Source: Streptomyces pyxinae
GTDB lineage: Bacteria > Actinomycetota > Actinomycetes > Streptomycetales > Streptomycetaceae
DNA length: 64,000 bases
Reading direction: 5' to 3'
NCBI RefSeq assembly: GCF_024756275.1
Contig: NZ_JANUGQ010000029.1
Location: forward strand, 24,820-88,819
Below, one piece after another: positions 1 to 9,072 of the stretch. Both the position numbers and the translations under genes were made by a program. The notes beneath the pieces were generated by a model. It had not been told where the DNA came from. It made no database searches and worked only from the letters and a program-made list of their open reading frames with translations. Position 1 is the first letter of the stretch; each line of letters opens with the position of its first letter.

Positions 1-755
1 CGGTCGAGGTGGCCGCGCAGCCGGCGGGTGAAGCGGTCCCGGAGACCGGACCGGCGCGGGGCGGCGACCGACCAGTTCCCGGCCGCGCGCAGCCGCCCGA
101 GCTGTGCGGTGATCCGGGTGTCGTCGCGGGCCCGGTCGCCCAGGGTCAGGCGGCGGGCGGTGCGGTCCCAGGCGGCCGCGAAGGCGTCCCAGCCGATCTC
201 GCCGTCCCCGGCGGTGGCGGCCCCCAGCAGCTTGCCGGTCTCCTCGCGCACCGTCCGGACCACCACCGGGGCCAGGCTGTGCAGCCGGTGGCCGTATTCG
301 AGGACCGCCTCGTTGAAGGCTCGCCGCTCGTCCCGTTCCGGGCCCCGGGTGATCAGCACCCCGTGCGGCTGGAACCGCTCCAGGGCGGCCCGCTTCTCCC
401 GGGTGGCCGGGGAGTACGGATCCGGGGTCGCGGCCAGCACGTGCGCGGCGTCCGCCGGGTCCAGCACCACCGCGAAGTGCCGGCCGGCCGCGTCCAGCCG
501 GAGCGGTCCCGGCCCGTACCGGTCGCGCAGCGCGGTGAGCAGGTCGGTGGCACGGCGGTCCGCCGCGTACCGCTCGGCCAGCGCCATCCCGGTCCGGCGG
601 CGCACGATCACCCCGCCCGCCAGGGTCGGGGCGATCACCCCGGCAGCGATCCGGGCCGCGTCCCGCGCGCTCGCCCGGGCCGGGGTGTGCCCGGTGGCCC
701 GGCCCGCCTCCGGGCCCGTCGCGGTCCCGGCCTCCGGCCGCCGGTCGCTGCTCAT
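1..755 (-). CDS. Cytochrome P450, N-terminal part (cut by window edge)
   Basis: The frame is open from an ATG at 755 to the left edge, giving about 251 residues with no stop, so the C-terminal half, including the haem-cysteine loop, lies outside. Translation shows P450 N-terminal features: a substrate-access region followed by FAVVLDPADAAHVLAATPD, then FQPHGVLITRGPERDERRAF at about residues 118-137, the position of the C-helix whose Arg/His residues contact haem propionates, and AFNEAVLEYGHRLHSLAPVV after it. The family oxidises small organic substrates with a ferredoxin partner. No redox partner gene is visible nearby. The haem ligand cannot be checked here, so the P450 call rests on N-terminal pattern only. 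Confidence 0.72.
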   Translation of the reverse strand, partial: MSSDRRPEAGTATGPEAGRATGHTPARASARDAARIAAGVIAPTLAGGVIVRRRTGMALAERYAADRRATDLLTALRDRYGPGPLRLDAAGRHFAVVLDPADAAHVLAATPDPYSPATREKRAALERFQPHGVLITRGPERDERRAFNEAVLEYGHRLHSLAPVVVRTVREETGKLLGAATAGDGEIGWDAFAAAWDRTARRLTLGDRARDDTRITAQLGRLRAAGNWSVAAPRRSGLRDRFTRRLRGHLD

Positions 756-1063
756 GGCCGCCGGGTGCCCGTGCCCGGGGCGGCGAAACGGCGCCCGCCC
801 GAGCGGTCACGGGCGGCCGCGCCTGTCCGCGCCTGTCGCGACGACGGTCCACGCCGCACGCCCTTCCGCGCCCGTCGCTGCCCGGCGCCGGGCGCGGAAG
901 AGCGACCGGGCGACGAAGCGGCGCGCCGGACCGCCGGGCCGGGGGCTGCCGGGGCGCGCCGTCCTGCGGCCCGGCGCCGACCGCCGGACCGGACCGGTTC
1001 AGCTTGGTCCAGCTCGGCTCGGCCCAGCTCGGCTCGGTCCGGCCCGCCGCGGCCCGTGGCGGG
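756..1063. other. Gene-free spacer with short GC repeats
   Basis: There is no convincing gene between the P450 start and the end of the next minus-strand gene. The stretch near 998-1050 is an imperfect repeat built on tccagctcggctcgg. It probably contains the P450 promoter, but I cannot point to clear -10/-35 boxes. Confidence 0.5.
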
Positions 1064-1447
1064 TCAGCCGCCGGTGGTGGGGCCACCGCTGCCGAAGCCG
1101 CCGCTGTGGCTGCCGCCCCACTTGTGGTCGTTCTCGCTGCGCGGCGAGGTGTCCGGTTCGGTGTGGTCGTGCCGCAGCTCGTACGGCATCACCCGGTCCT
1201 CCCGCTCGGTCAGCTCACCCGCCCTGCGGTGGCCCTCCTGCTCGCCGGGGAGCCCGGAGTCCTCCGGCCGGTGCGGCTGCTCGTCCGCCCTGGGCGGGGC
1301 GGGCTCCCGCGACCGGATGCGCCGTCCCAGCAGGAAGGCGCCGATCAGGAACGCGACGAGGATGATCCCCGCCACCAGCGGACCGATCCCCACCAGGTAG
1401 TCCCGGTTGGCGGCGAATTCCGCGCTGAACGTCATGACAGAGTCCAT
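1064..1447 (-). CDS. Small single-span membrane protein (DUF6479-like)
   Basis: This encodes a 127-residue protein with a short N-terminal segment, one strong transmembrane helix (about residues 20-42, ending in LLGRRIRSRE) and a long charged, proline- and glycine-rich cytosolic tail ending GGFGSGGPTTGG. This layout (short outside, one helix, RRI/SREP boundary, hydrophilic tail) is that of the DUF6479 family, which is common and uncharacterised in Streptomyces. The start at 1447 (MDSVMTFSAEF) could equally be the second Met five codons on. It stands alone, divergent from the rodlin genes. Its function is unknown. Confidence 0.6.
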   Translation of the reverse strand: MDSVMTFSAEFAANRDYLVGIGPLVAGIILVAFLIGAFLLGRRIRSREPAPPRADEQPHRPEDSGLPGEQEGHRRAGELTEREDRVMPYELRHDHTEPDTSPRSENDHKWGGSHSGGFGSGGPTTGG

Positions 1448-1624
1448 GCCGCGCGACTACCCGGACTGACGCCGATCAGGCACCCATCAGGCATGGAAAA
1501 ACGATTCGTGCCGGTTCCCGCGCCCGTCCTCCGGCCGGCATTCCGCGGCCGCCGGGCAAATATCTTCATAAAAAATGGTCACGCTCTCTTCGATTGCGCC
1601 CTTCGGGTGACGTCGCGGAACCTA

Positions 1625-1641
1625 AACAGCGCGGCGCTGTT
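1625..1641 (+). promoter_or_regulatory. Inverted repeat in rodlin leader
   Basis: The sequence aacagcgc-g-gcgctgtt is a near-perfect 8-bp inverted repeat about 50 bases before the first rodlin start. It follows an unusually AT-rich stretch (about 1556-1580) that is a likely promoter zone. It may be a leader hairpin or a protein-binding site; the role is inferred only. Confidence 0.35.
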
Positions 1642-1688
1642 GGTCAGAGCGGCCCGAGCACCGGGCCTCTCGACGAGAAGGATGGACC

Positions 1689-2081
1689 ATGATCAAGAAG
1701 GTTCTGGCCACCGCCGGCGTCGCTGCGGCCGTCCTGGGCGTGACCGCGCCGATGGCTTCCGCTGTGGGTGACCGGGGTGTCGACACGCAGAACGGCAACT
1801 TCGCCTCGCAGTCGTACGGCAACACCGTCACCGGCGGCTACATGAGCCCGCAGATCGGTCTGATCCAGGGCTCGCTGAACAAGCCCTGCATCGGCCTGCC
1901 GGCCCAGGTCGACCTTCAGAACGTCGTCGGCCTGGTCAACATCGGCATCCAGGACATCCTCAACGACACGCAGAACCAGACCTGCGCCGAGAACTCCACC
2001 GCGGTCAAGGGCGACAGTGCCCTGTCGCACCTGCTGGAGAACGTCCTCTCCGAGAACGGCTCCGCCGACGTCGAGGACTGA
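1689..2081 (+). CDS. Rodlin, first tandem copy
   Basis: This is a secreted 130-residue rodlin. Rodlins assemble with chaplins into the paired-rodlet layer that makes aerial hyphae and spores water-repellent. The sequence has a Sec signal peptide (MIKKVLATAGVAAAV..., cleavage likely after ASA at residue 25) and the rodlin pattern in the mature part: QNGNFASQSYGNTVTGG, SPQIGLIQGSLNKPC, a VGLVNIGIQDI strand region, DTQNQTC, and the AVKGDSALSH block. Two cysteines are conserved between the copies. An AGAAGG-type ribosome site precedes the ATG. The second copy downstream is about 85 percent identical by my count. No chaplin gene is present in the window. Confidence 0.9.
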   Translation: MIKKVLATAGVAAAVLGVTAPMASAVGDRGVDTQNGNFASQSYGNTVTGGYMSPQIGLIQGSLNKPCIGLPAQVDLQNVVGLVNIGIQDILNDTQNQTCAENSTAVKGDSALSHLLENVLSENGSADVED

Positions 2082-2211
2082 CGGTGGTTCCCGGGCCGCG
2101 CGGCCCCGAGTGCCGCGCGGTCCGGGCCGTGCTTGACCTCCCCCAGCGCCCATCGGTGGGTGCGTGCAGGACGACCCGGGAACCGGGTCTTTTCGACGAG
2201 AAGGAACAATC

Positions 2212-2604
2212 GTGATCAAGAAGGTTCTCGCCACCGCCGGCGTCGCCGCCGCCGTCCTGGGCGTCACCGCGCCGATGGCCTCCGCCGTGGGCGACGGTGC
2301 CGTCGACACGCAGAACGGCAACTTCAGCTCGCAGTCGTACGGCAACACCATCACCGGTGGCCACCAGAGCCCGCAGATCGGTCTGATCGAGGGCTCGCTC
2401 AACAAGCTGTGCCTGGGCGTGCCGCTGCAGGCCGACATCCAGAACGTCGTGGGTCTGGTCAACGTGGGTATCCAGGACCTCATCAACGACACCCAGAACC
2501 AGACCTGCACCGAGAACTCCACCGCGGTCAAGGGCGACAGCGCCCTGTCGCACATCCTGGGCAACGTCCTCTCGGAGAACGGCTCGGCCATCGTCGAGGA
2601 CTGA
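2212..2604 (+). CDS. Rodlin, second tandem copy
   Basis: This is the second 130-residue rodlin, same length as the upstream copy and differing at about 20 positions. I chose the GTG start at 2212 because it aligns exactly with the ATG of the first copy and follows gagaaggaac; the frame stays open to 2164 but that extension has no counterpart in the paralogue. The signal peptide MIKKVLATAGVAAAV is identical. The mature part retains both cysteines (NKLC, NQTC) and the AVKGDSALSH block. The roughly 35 bases before the start also resemble the first gene's leader (accgggtcttttcgacgag vs accgggcctctcgacgag), so the duplication included the 5' leader. The role is assembly of the rodlet layer on the cell surface. 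Confidence 0.9.
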   Translation: MIKKVLATAGVAAAVLGVTAPMASAVGDGAVDTQNGNFSSQSYGNTITGGHQSPQIGLIEGSLNKLCLGVPLQADIQNVVGLVNVGIQDLINDTQNQTCTENSTAVKGDSALSHILGNVLSENGSAIVED

Positions 2605-3104
2605 GGCCGGTCGCGGGGCGCTCCGGCGCCCCGCTCGCTCCTTCCGCTCAGCGGCCGCGTGCCCGAGGCGCGCGCCGGTCGCGCCCCCGCCCGGGGTGCG
2701 CACCGGACGGGCCCGTACTTCCCCCGCGGGGATCTCCCCGCGGCGGCAGGTGCGGGCCCGTCCGCGTGCCCCGCCGCCTGCCGTCCGTCCGCGCCGCCGC
2801 CTTGGGTCCGTCTGCCCCGCCGTCTTCCGTCCGCGCCGCCGTCTTCCGTCCGGCCTGTCCGGTCGCCTTCCGTCCGTACGCCCTGCCGCTCCTCGACTGG
2901 CCTGCCCTGCCGCCTTCCGGCCGGCCTGCCTCGCCGCGTCCCGTCCGGTCTGCCCGTACGCCTTCCGTGCGCCTGCCCCGCCGCCTTCCGACCGGCTTGC
3001 ACGGTCGTCTCTCGTCCGGCCTGCCCTGCCGCCTCCCGTCGGGTCTGCCTGTACGCCTTCCGCGCGCCTGGGCTTGCCGCCTGCCGCCTGCCGCCTGCCG
3101 CGGG
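2605..3104. repeat. Pyrimidine-biased diverged repeat spacer
   Basis: This 500-base spacer contains no credible gene. From about 2750 to 3100 the plus strand is built of diverged copies of gccttccgtccg / gcctgccctgccgcc, giving a strong C+T bias. Open frames through it are low-complexity Pro/Arg/Ser strings without ribosome sites and were rejected. Confidence 0.6.
2613..2634 (+). terminator. Hairpin terminator after rodlins
   Basis: The sequence gcggggcg-ctccgg-cgccccgc is a perfect 8-bp stem with a 6-base loop starting 8 bases after the second rodlin stop. It has no T-run, as is common for Streptomyces terminators. Confidence 0.6.
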
Positions 3105-4820
3105 TCATTTCGCGTCGGCGTAGCACTCCACCACGGCCGTGGTGAGGGGGAAGCGCACCGGGGTCTCGCCGAAGGCGATCCGGCCGGCGGTCTCCCCGGC
3201 CGCGCGAACGGCCTCGGCGACCGCCTCCGCCTCCTCGGCCGGGCAGTGCACGATCACCTCGTCGTGCTGGAAGAACACCAGCTCCGCCCTGGTCCCGGCG
3301 GTCGCCTGCCGCAGGGCGGCCATCATCAGCAGCGCCCACTCGGCGGCGCTGCCCTGCACCACGAAGTTACGGGTGAACCGGCCGCGCGCCCGGGAGTCGG
3401 CCGAGGCGTACCCGGGGGTGAAGCCGGCCCCGCCGCCCGGGTCCTGGTCGGCATCAGTTCCGGCCGCCGGTGCGGGCGGGTCCTGCGGAATGCCGGCCTC
3501 CTCGGCCTCGGCCGCGCCGACCGCCCGGGGGCTGGTCCGGCCGAGCCAGGTGCGGACCAGCCGGCCCTCCTCGCCCGCCCGGGCCGCGTCGTCCACATAG
3601 GCCACCGCCCGGGGGAAGCGACGGCGCAGGGCGGCGAGGTTCCGCAGCCCGTCACCGCTGGTCTGCCCGTAGATCGCGCCCAGCAGCGCCAGCTTGGCGT
3701 GCTCCCGGTCGCCGGAGAAGGCCCGGTCCGAGAGCCGGGTGTAGAGGTCGTCCGGGTGGCCCGCCACCTCCATCAGACCGGGGTCCCGGGAGATCGCCGC
3801 CAGCACCCGGGGCTCCAGCTGGTCCGCGTCCGCCACCACCAGCCGCCACCCCGGGTCGGCCACCACCGCCCGCCGGACGACCCGGGGGATCTGGAGCGCC
3901 CCGCCGCCGTTGGTGGTCCAGCGGCCGGTGACGGTGCCGCCCGGCAGGTACTCGGGGCGGAAGCGGCCGTCCCGCACCCAGTCCTGGAGCCAGCCCCAGC
4001 CGTGCGCCGTCCACAGCCGGTACAGCTTCTTGTGGGCGAGCAGCGGTTCGACGGCCGGGTGGTCCACCTTGGCCAGCTCCCACTTCCGGGTGGACTTCAC
4101 CGGCGTTCCGGCGCGGGCGAAGGCGCGCAGCACCTCGGCGGGCAGCTCCGGCCGCACCCGGTGGCCGAACGCCGCCGACACCTCGTCCGCCAGCTCCGCC
4201 AGCCGGCGCGGCTCGCCCCGGCCGCCGTACCGCTCGCCCAGCAGCTCGTCGAGGACCGCCCGGTGCACATCGGCCCGCCACGGCAGCCCGGCCCGCCGCA
4301 GCTCGGCCGCGATCAGCATGCCGGCCGACTCGGCGGCCACCAGCAGCCGCATCCGCCCCGGGTGCTCGGTGGCGGCCAGCCGCCGCTGCTGGTCCGCGTA
4401 GACCTCCAGCAGCCCGTCGAACGGCAGCCCGGCCCCGGCCGAGGGCTCGAAGAGCGAGGACTGCGCGCCCGGCTCGGCCGCCCGCTGCGGAGGATCGGGC
4501 GGTACGGGCAGGCCGTGCAGCCGGGCATGGGCGGCGGCGGGGGACCGGGGCTCGCCGAGCCGGCCCTCGTGGCCCAGCAGCAACTGTTCGGCGGCCTCGA
4601 TGTCGTAACACCGCTCGACCCGCACCCCGGCGGCGAGCAGCTCCGGGTACGCCTCCGGGGTGGACCGCCACACCCAGCGGCCCACCTCCGGGCGGGCCCG
4701 CACCGCCGCCACCAGGTCCGCCTCGGCACGCACCGGCCCGGCCGGGCGCCCGTCCCCGTCCAGCTCCACCAGCAGCGCCCCGCCGCCCTCGGTGGCGTCC
4801 AGGGCCCATCGTTCGTTCAC
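3105..4820 (-). CDS. Bifunctional 3'-5' exonuclease / family-A DNA polymerase-like protein
   Basis: This 571-residue protein has a short, altered exonuclease-like N-terminal part and a recognisable family-A polymerase core. Motif A appears as RLVVADADQLEPRVLAAIS (the Asp of DADQ/LEPR binds metal), the O-helix/motif B region as KLALLGAIYGQTSGDGL, and motif C as ELVFFQHDEVIVHCP, with the catalytic HDE. Actinomycetes commonly encode this second, shorter PolA-like protein besides PolA itself; a repair role is inferred. I chose the GTG at 4820 (VNERWALDATEGG), the usual N-terminus of this family, rather than the further upstream open codons, which are Arg-rich. It ends in ECYADAK. It stands alone. 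Confidence 0.85.
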   Translation of the reverse strand: MNERWALDATEGGGALLVELDGDGRPAGPVRAEADLVAAVRARPEVGRWVWRSTPEAYPELLAAGVRVERCYDIEAAEQLLLGHEGRLGEPRSPAAAHARLHGLPVPPDPPQRAAEPGAQSSLFEPSAGAGLPFDGLLEVYADQQRRLAATEHPGRMRLLVAAESAGMLIAAELRRAGLPWRADVHRAVLDELLGERYGGRGEPRRLAELADEVSAAFGHRVRPELPAEVLRAFARAGTPVKSTRKWELAKVDHPAVEPLLAHKKLYRLWTAHGWGWLQDWVRDGRFRPEYLPGGTVTGRWTTNGGGALQIPRVVRRAVVADPGWRLVVADADQLEPRVLAAISRDPGLMEVAGHPDDLYTRLSDRAFSGDREHAKLALLGAIYGQTSGDGLRNLAALRRRFPRAVAYVDDAARAGEEGRLVRTWLGRTSPRAVGAAEAEEAGIPQDPPAPAAGTDADQDPGGGAGFTPGYASADSRARGRFTRNFVVQGSAAEWALLMMAALRQATAGTRAELVFFQHDEVIVHCPAEEAEAVAEAVRAAGETAGRIAFGETPVRFPLTTAVVECYADAK

Positions 4821-5015
4821 CGGTGCGAGTCTGGCACCCCGCACTGACAACGGCCCGCCGCGACGCACGACGCACGACGGGCGCAGGCGTGGCCGGGACC
4901 CGAGTGCCTCTCCGGCCGGCCGGATGCCGGACCGCCGCGCGGTTGACGGCCCGGCACCGGACCGCCGCGCGGTGACCGGATGGGTGCCGGCCGGGGTCGG
5001 GCCGCCCGGACGGGG

Positions 5016-6395
5016 TCAGGCCGCCGCGTGGTAGACGGCCGCGGCCTCGCCCCGGGAGCCCACGCCCAGCTTGGTGAGGATGTTGGCCACATGGAACTTC
5101 ACGGTCGACTCGCTGATGTGCAGCTCCGCCGCGATGGCCCGGTTGCGGTGGCCGAGCGCCAGCCGGGTCAGTACCTCAAGCTCCCGTCCACCGAGGCCGG
5201 TCAGCGGATCGGCGGCGGCCGGCTCCGGGTGCCCCGCCCGCAGCGGGAGGACGGCGGTGACGGTGGTGCCCCAGCCCGGTTCGGCGTCCACCTCCAGCCG
5301 GCCGCCCAGCACGGCCAGCCGCTCGGCCACCCGGCCGGGTGCCAGGGCGCGGGCGGACAGCTCCCCGGGCCCGTCGTCCCGGACGGTCGCGCGCAGCTCG
5401 TCGCCGGTGAGCCGCCAGCCGACCCGGACCCGGCCCACCCCGTCCTGGTCCAGCACGGTCAGCAGCACCGCCCGGACCACCGCCCGGGCGGTGTGCGCCA
5501 GATCGGCGTGGAGCGGCCGGGCGTCCCCGTCCGGTCCGGCCAGCTCCAGCCGTACCGGGCCGTAGCGGAGCAGCGGCTCCAGCGATTCGGCCAGCCGTGC
5601 GAAGGCCCGGTCGGCCGGCTCCTCCGTCACCTCCTGGTCCCGCTCCGCCCGGGCCCGCAGCTCGACCAGCTTGGCGACGGCCAGCTCCACGGCGGTCGCC
5701 CGAGCCACCGCGTCGTCCAGCCGGCGGCTGCGCAACACCCCGAGCAGCCCGGTCAGCGTGGCCGCCTGCTCCTCGCCCAGCTCCGCGAGCACCCGGGCCC
5801 GGGTGCCGGCGGCCGTCAGCGAGCGGGCCAGCACCCCGGGGACGGCCTCCGCCGCGAGCCGCTCGAAGTGGGCCGTGACCAGGTCCCACAGCGCCTGGAC
5901 CAGCGCCAGTGCCTCCGCGCCGGCCGGGGCGGCGCCCTCCTCCCGTACCAGCAGCAGCACCGCGCCCCGGGGCGTGGCGTCGCTGTGGACCGCCAGCACC
6001 GGCCGCTCGGCCCCGGCCAGCGACAGGGTGCCCTGCCAGGGCCGGCCGGCCACCCCGGAGGCGAGCAGCGGCGCCAGGTCGGCCTGGGTGAGCCGGTCGG
6101 TGATCTCCTCGGGGCCGCAGGTCTTGAAGGGGGCGTAGGAGCAGTGGGTGGAGAGTTCGGCCGCCGCCAGGTGCGGGACGGCGGCGGCCAGTGTCTCGGA
6201 GAGCGCGGGCAGGACCCGGCCGAGCGGCCGGCCGATCACCCGGCGGGCGGCGGCGATCGCGGCGGCGGCGGACCCGGTCGGCTCCACGCGCTCGCCCTCC
6301 GGATTCCCGTGGTCCCGTTCCCCGCGTTCCCCCTCCGGCTTTCCGCGGTCCCGTTCCCCGCGTCCCCACTCCGGCTTCCCGTGGTCCCGTTTCAT
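5016..6395 (-). CDS. LuxR-family regulator with degenerate sensor-like domain
   Basis: This 459-residue protein ends in a clear LuxR/NarL helix-turn-helix (about residues 395-450: LGGRELEVLTRLALGHRNRA followed by ISESTVKFHVANILTKLGVG). Ahead of it is a segment resembling an HATPase domain (RDDGPGELS, then GRLEVDAEPGWGTTVTAVLP), so the overall plan is sensor-like module plus LuxR output in one chain. No receiver Asp pocket is evident. The N-terminus carries three imperfect 13-residue charged repeats (GERDHGNPEGER type, residues 2-36). The ATG at 6395 has GGAG five bases upstream; a GTG at 6287 after the repeats is an alternative start. The oxidoreductase gene diverges from it and could be a target, which is inference. 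Confidence 0.75.
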   Translation of the reverse strand: MKRDHGKPEWGRGERDRGKPEGERGERDHGNPEGERVEPTGSAAAAIAAARRVIGRPLGRVLPALSETLAAAVPHLAAAELSTHCSYAPFKTCGPEEITDRLTQADLAPLLASGVAGRPWQGTLSLAGAERPVLAVHSDATPRGAVLLLVREEGAAPAGAEALALVQALWDLVTAHFERLAAEAVPGVLARSLTAAGTRARVLAELGEEQAATLTGLLGVLRSRRLDDAVARATAVELAVAKLVELRARAERDQEVTEEPADRAFARLAESLEPLLRYGPVRLELAGPDGDARPLHADLAHTARAVVRAVLLTVLDQDGVGRVRVGWRLTGDELRATVRDDGPGELSARALAPGRVAERLAVLGGRLEVDAEPGWGTTVTAVLPLRAGHPEPAAADPLTGLGGRELEVLTRLALGHRNRAIAAELHISESTVKFHVANILTKLGVGSRGEAAAVYHAAA

Positions 6396-6559
6396 GCGCT
6401 CCAGCGTAGGTGTCCGGCGCCGGGCCGCCGCTGTCCTTCCGGCCAGGTACGACTGGCCGGAAGACCGGCCGTGGTCCGGGGAAGCCCGGCCCAGGCTGGA
6501 GACCGCCGCCGGGGTGCCTGCCCCGGCGGCGGACCCTGACGACAGCGGGAGGACGACGC

Positions 6560-7474
6560 ATGCGCGCCATCACCTACACCGAGTTCGGCGGCCCCGAGGT
6601 GCTCACCCTCACGGAGACCGACCGGCCCGAGCCGGGGCCCGGCGAGATACGCGCCAGGGTGGTGGCCGCCGGGGTGAACCCGGTGGACCACAAGATCCGG
6701 TACGGCCGGCTGACGGAGCTGATCCCGACGACGTTCCCGGTCGTGCCCGGGCTGGAGTTCGCCGGGGTGGTGGACGCGCTGGGCGTGGGGGTGACCGGGG
6801 TCGCGGTGGGCGACGAGGTGTTCGGTATGGCGACGACCGGGGGGTACGCCGAGTACACCGTCGCCGCCGCGTACGCCGCCAAGCCGGCCGGTCTCTCCTT
6901 CGAGCAGGCCGCCGCGCTGCCGGTGGCGGGCGAGACGGCCCGGCGGGTGCTGGACCAGCTCGGTGTGACGGCCGGCGAGACCCTGCTGCTGCACGGCGCG
7001 GCCGGGGCGGTGGGGCAGCTCGCCACCCAACTGGCGGTCGCCCGGGGCGCCACGGTGATCGGCACCGCCTCGCCGGCCAACCACGAACTGCTGCGTGAGC
7101 TGGGCGCGGTGCCGGTGGCGTACGGCGAAGGGCTCGCGGACCGGGTGCGGAAGGCCGCCCCGCAGGGGGTGGACGCGGTGTTCGACGCGGCCGGCCACGA
7201 CACCCTGCCCGTCTCGGTCGAGCTGCGCGGCGGTACGATCGACCGGATCATCACCATCGCCGCCGTGGACGCCGCCGACCACGGGGTGACCTTCTCCGGC
7301 GGTGGTACGCCCCCGGAGACGATCCGCGCCTGGCTGGCCGAGCAGGCCGGGCAGCTGGTCTCCGGGGAGCTGCGGCTCCCGGTCGAGCGGGCCTTCCCGC
7401 TCGCCGAGGCCGCCGAGGCGCAGCGCGCCAGCGAGCGGGGCCACCGGCGCGGCAAGCTGGTCATCCTGGTGTGA
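6560..7474 (+). CDS. NADP-dependent quinone oxidoreductase-like (MDR family)
   Basis: This 304-residue zinc-free medium-chain dehydrogenase/reductase begins MRAITYTEFGGPEVL, has the GroES-like fold with VVAAGVNPVDHKIRYG near residue 45, and a Rossmann fold at about residues 138-165 (LLLHGAAGAVGQLATQLA) that binds NADPH. No structural or catalytic zinc ligands are seen, which fits the quinone oxidoreductase branch. It probably reduces quinones or enones in the cytosol. The ATG at 6560 follows a gggagg ribosome site; longer open frame upstream overlaps the divergent promoter. It is divergent from the LuxR gene by 164 bases. Confidence 0.85.
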   Translation: MRAITYTEFGGPEVLTLTETDRPEPGPGEIRARVVAAGVNPVDHKIRYGRLTELIPTTFPVVPGLEFAGVVDALGVGVTGVAVGDEVFGMATTGGYAEYTVAAAYAAKPAGLSFEQAAALPVAGETARRVLDQLGVTAGETLLLHGAAGAVGQLATQLAVARGATVIGTASPANHELLRELGAVPVAYGEGLADRVRKAAPQGVDAVFDAAGHDTLPVSVELRGGTIDRIITIAAVDAADHGVTFSGGGTPPETIRAWLAEQAGQLVSGELRLPVERAFPLAEAAEAQRASERGHRRGKLVILV

Positions 7475-7881
7475 GCGCCGGGACGTACGCCGGTGTCCGC
7501 CCCGGCCGGGTCCGGCATCGGTCCCGGGACGGGGTCGCCAAAGATCCCGGGCCGGGTCCCGTGCCAGTCCCTGAACGGGCGGCCCGGCATGAGCCCCCCG
7601 AGCGGGCCCGGTGTGAGTCCCCGGGGTGGGTCCGGTGTGAGACGCCGAGCAGGTTCGGCGTGTGGTCCCGAGCGGCCCGGGTGTGAGCCCCTGCGCCGGG
7701 TCCGGTGTGAGTCACCGCGCGGGTCCGGTGTGGGATACCGGGCGGGTCCGGTGCGGGACGCCGGGCGGGTTCGGCGTGCGGCCCCGAGCGGGCCCGATGC
7801 GAGTCCCCGCGCGGGCCCGATGCGAGTCCCCGCGCGGGTCCGGTGTGAGTCCCTGCGCGGGTCCGGTGTGAGGATGGGCGG
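7475..7881. repeat. Imperfect ~21-22 bp tandem repeats
   Basis: This 407-base spacer holds no gene. From about 7600 to 7870 it is made of diverged copies of a unit close to gggtccggtgtgagtccc with cgcgc linkers. The repeats run up to the next gene's start at 7882, so that gene's promoter must lie inside or be embedded in repeats. Confidence 0.7.
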
Positions 7882-9033
7882 ATGAGTACGGACGATTCCG
7901 CCGTCGGCCGGGCCCTGGCGGCGGCCCTCTACGGCCAGGGCGACGACACCGGTCTGGACACCGGCGCCTCGCTGCTCGCGGCCGATCCCGCCTCCGACGC
8001 CGAACTCGACCGACGGGCGCGGGAGTTCGTCCGTACGGCCTGGCGGCGCGGCTGGCAGCCGGCCGATGTGCTGCGGCTGGTCCGCCGGGAGCTGGAGGAG
8101 CACCACGCGCTGCTGGCGGCCGGGCTGATCCGGGCCGAGCTCGGCGGCTACCGGGCGCTGCCGCCGCGTTGGGCGGACCAGCTGGCGGAGCTGCCGGCCG
8201 GGGAGTGGCGGGCCGACCGGTTCGGCCGGGCCACCGCTCTGCTGGAGCTCTGCCGGCTGCTCGTCCGGCTCCCGGCCCTCGAACCGGTCGGCCCGCCGCC
8301 GGGCGCCGGGGCCGGTGCCGTCCCGGTGCCGGGCGAGCCCCGTACGCTGGCCCGGGTACGGGCGCTGCTGGCCAAGGCGGAGGCCACCGGCTACCCGGAG
8401 GAGGCGGAGGCGCTGACCGCCAAGGCCCAGGAGCTGATGGCCCGGTACAGCCTGGACGAGGCGGCCCTCGCGGCCGGCGCCCCGCGCCCCGACGAGCCGG
8501 CCGCGATCCGGATCGGCGTGGAGCCCCCGTACGAGACCAGCAAGGCGATCCTGCTGGACGCGGTGGCGCGGGCCAACCACTGCCGGGCGGTCTGGCACGA
8601 GGCGTACGGCTTCTCGGTGGTGGTCGGCTTCGCCCCGGACCTGGAACGGGCGGAGCTGCTCCATGCCTCGCTGCTGGTCCAGGGCATGGCCGCGCTCGCC
8701 AGGGCGGAGGCCGAGCAGCGGGCGGGCGGCCGTCGCCGCACCAAGACCTTCCGCCAGTCGTTCCTGCTGGCCTACGCCGACCGGCTGGGCGCCCGCCTCA
8801 CCGCCACCGCCGACCGGGTCACCGCCACCGAGCCGACCCTGCTCCCGGTCCTGGCCGCGCGGGACGTGGCGGTGGGTACGCGGGCGGACCGGATGTTCCC
8901 CGAGACGACGACCACCCGGGTGCGGGGCGCCCAGGACGCGGCCGGCTGGCACCACGGCACCACCGCCGCCGACCGCGCGGCGACCGGCGGCCCCCAGGAC
9001 CGGGAACAGGGCCGGAGGCGGCTGCGGGGGTGA
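7882..9033 (+). CDS. DUF2786 domain protein
   Basis: This 383-residue protein of unknown function has a DUF2786 segment near residues 150-190 (RTLARVRALLAKAEATGYPE followed by EAEALTAKAQELMARYSLDE), the hallmark helix pair of that family. The part after it (PPYETSKAILLDAVARANHC, then VVVGFAPDLERAELLHASLL) matches the second half typical of Streptomyces members. No signal peptide or membrane segment is seen. The N-terminal 140 residues are helical with WRRGWQPADVLRLVRRELE. The start ATG at 7882 is preceded by gaggatgggcgg. I cannot assign an enzymatic role. Confidence 0.8.
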   Translation: MSTDDSAVGRALAAALYGQGDDTGLDTGASLLAADPASDAELDRRAREFVRTAWRRGWQPADVLRLVRRELEEHHALLAAGLIRAELGGYRALPPRWADQLAELPAGEWRADRFGRATALLELCRLLVRLPALEPVGPPPGAGAGAVPVPGEPRTLARVRALLAKAEATGYPEEAEALTAKAQELMARYSLDEAALAAGAPRPDEPAAIRIGVEPPYETSKAILLDAVARANHCRAVWHEAYGFSVVVGFAPDLERAELLHASLLVQGMAALARAEAEQRAGGRRRTKTFRQSFLLAYADRLGARLTATADRVTATEPTLLPVLAARDVAVGTRADRMFPETTTTRVRGAQDAAGWHHGTTAADRAATGGPQDREQGRRRLRG

Positions 9034-9072
9034 ACCGCGGGCCGCGGCTCCCCGGCCCTCGCGCCGGGCGGG

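Noticed and set aside
2133..4847. A 904-codon plus-strand frame over the second rodlin and polymerase gene
   Set aside because: It overlaps a rodlin in the wrong frame and is antisense to the polymerase-like gene with its clear motifs A and C.
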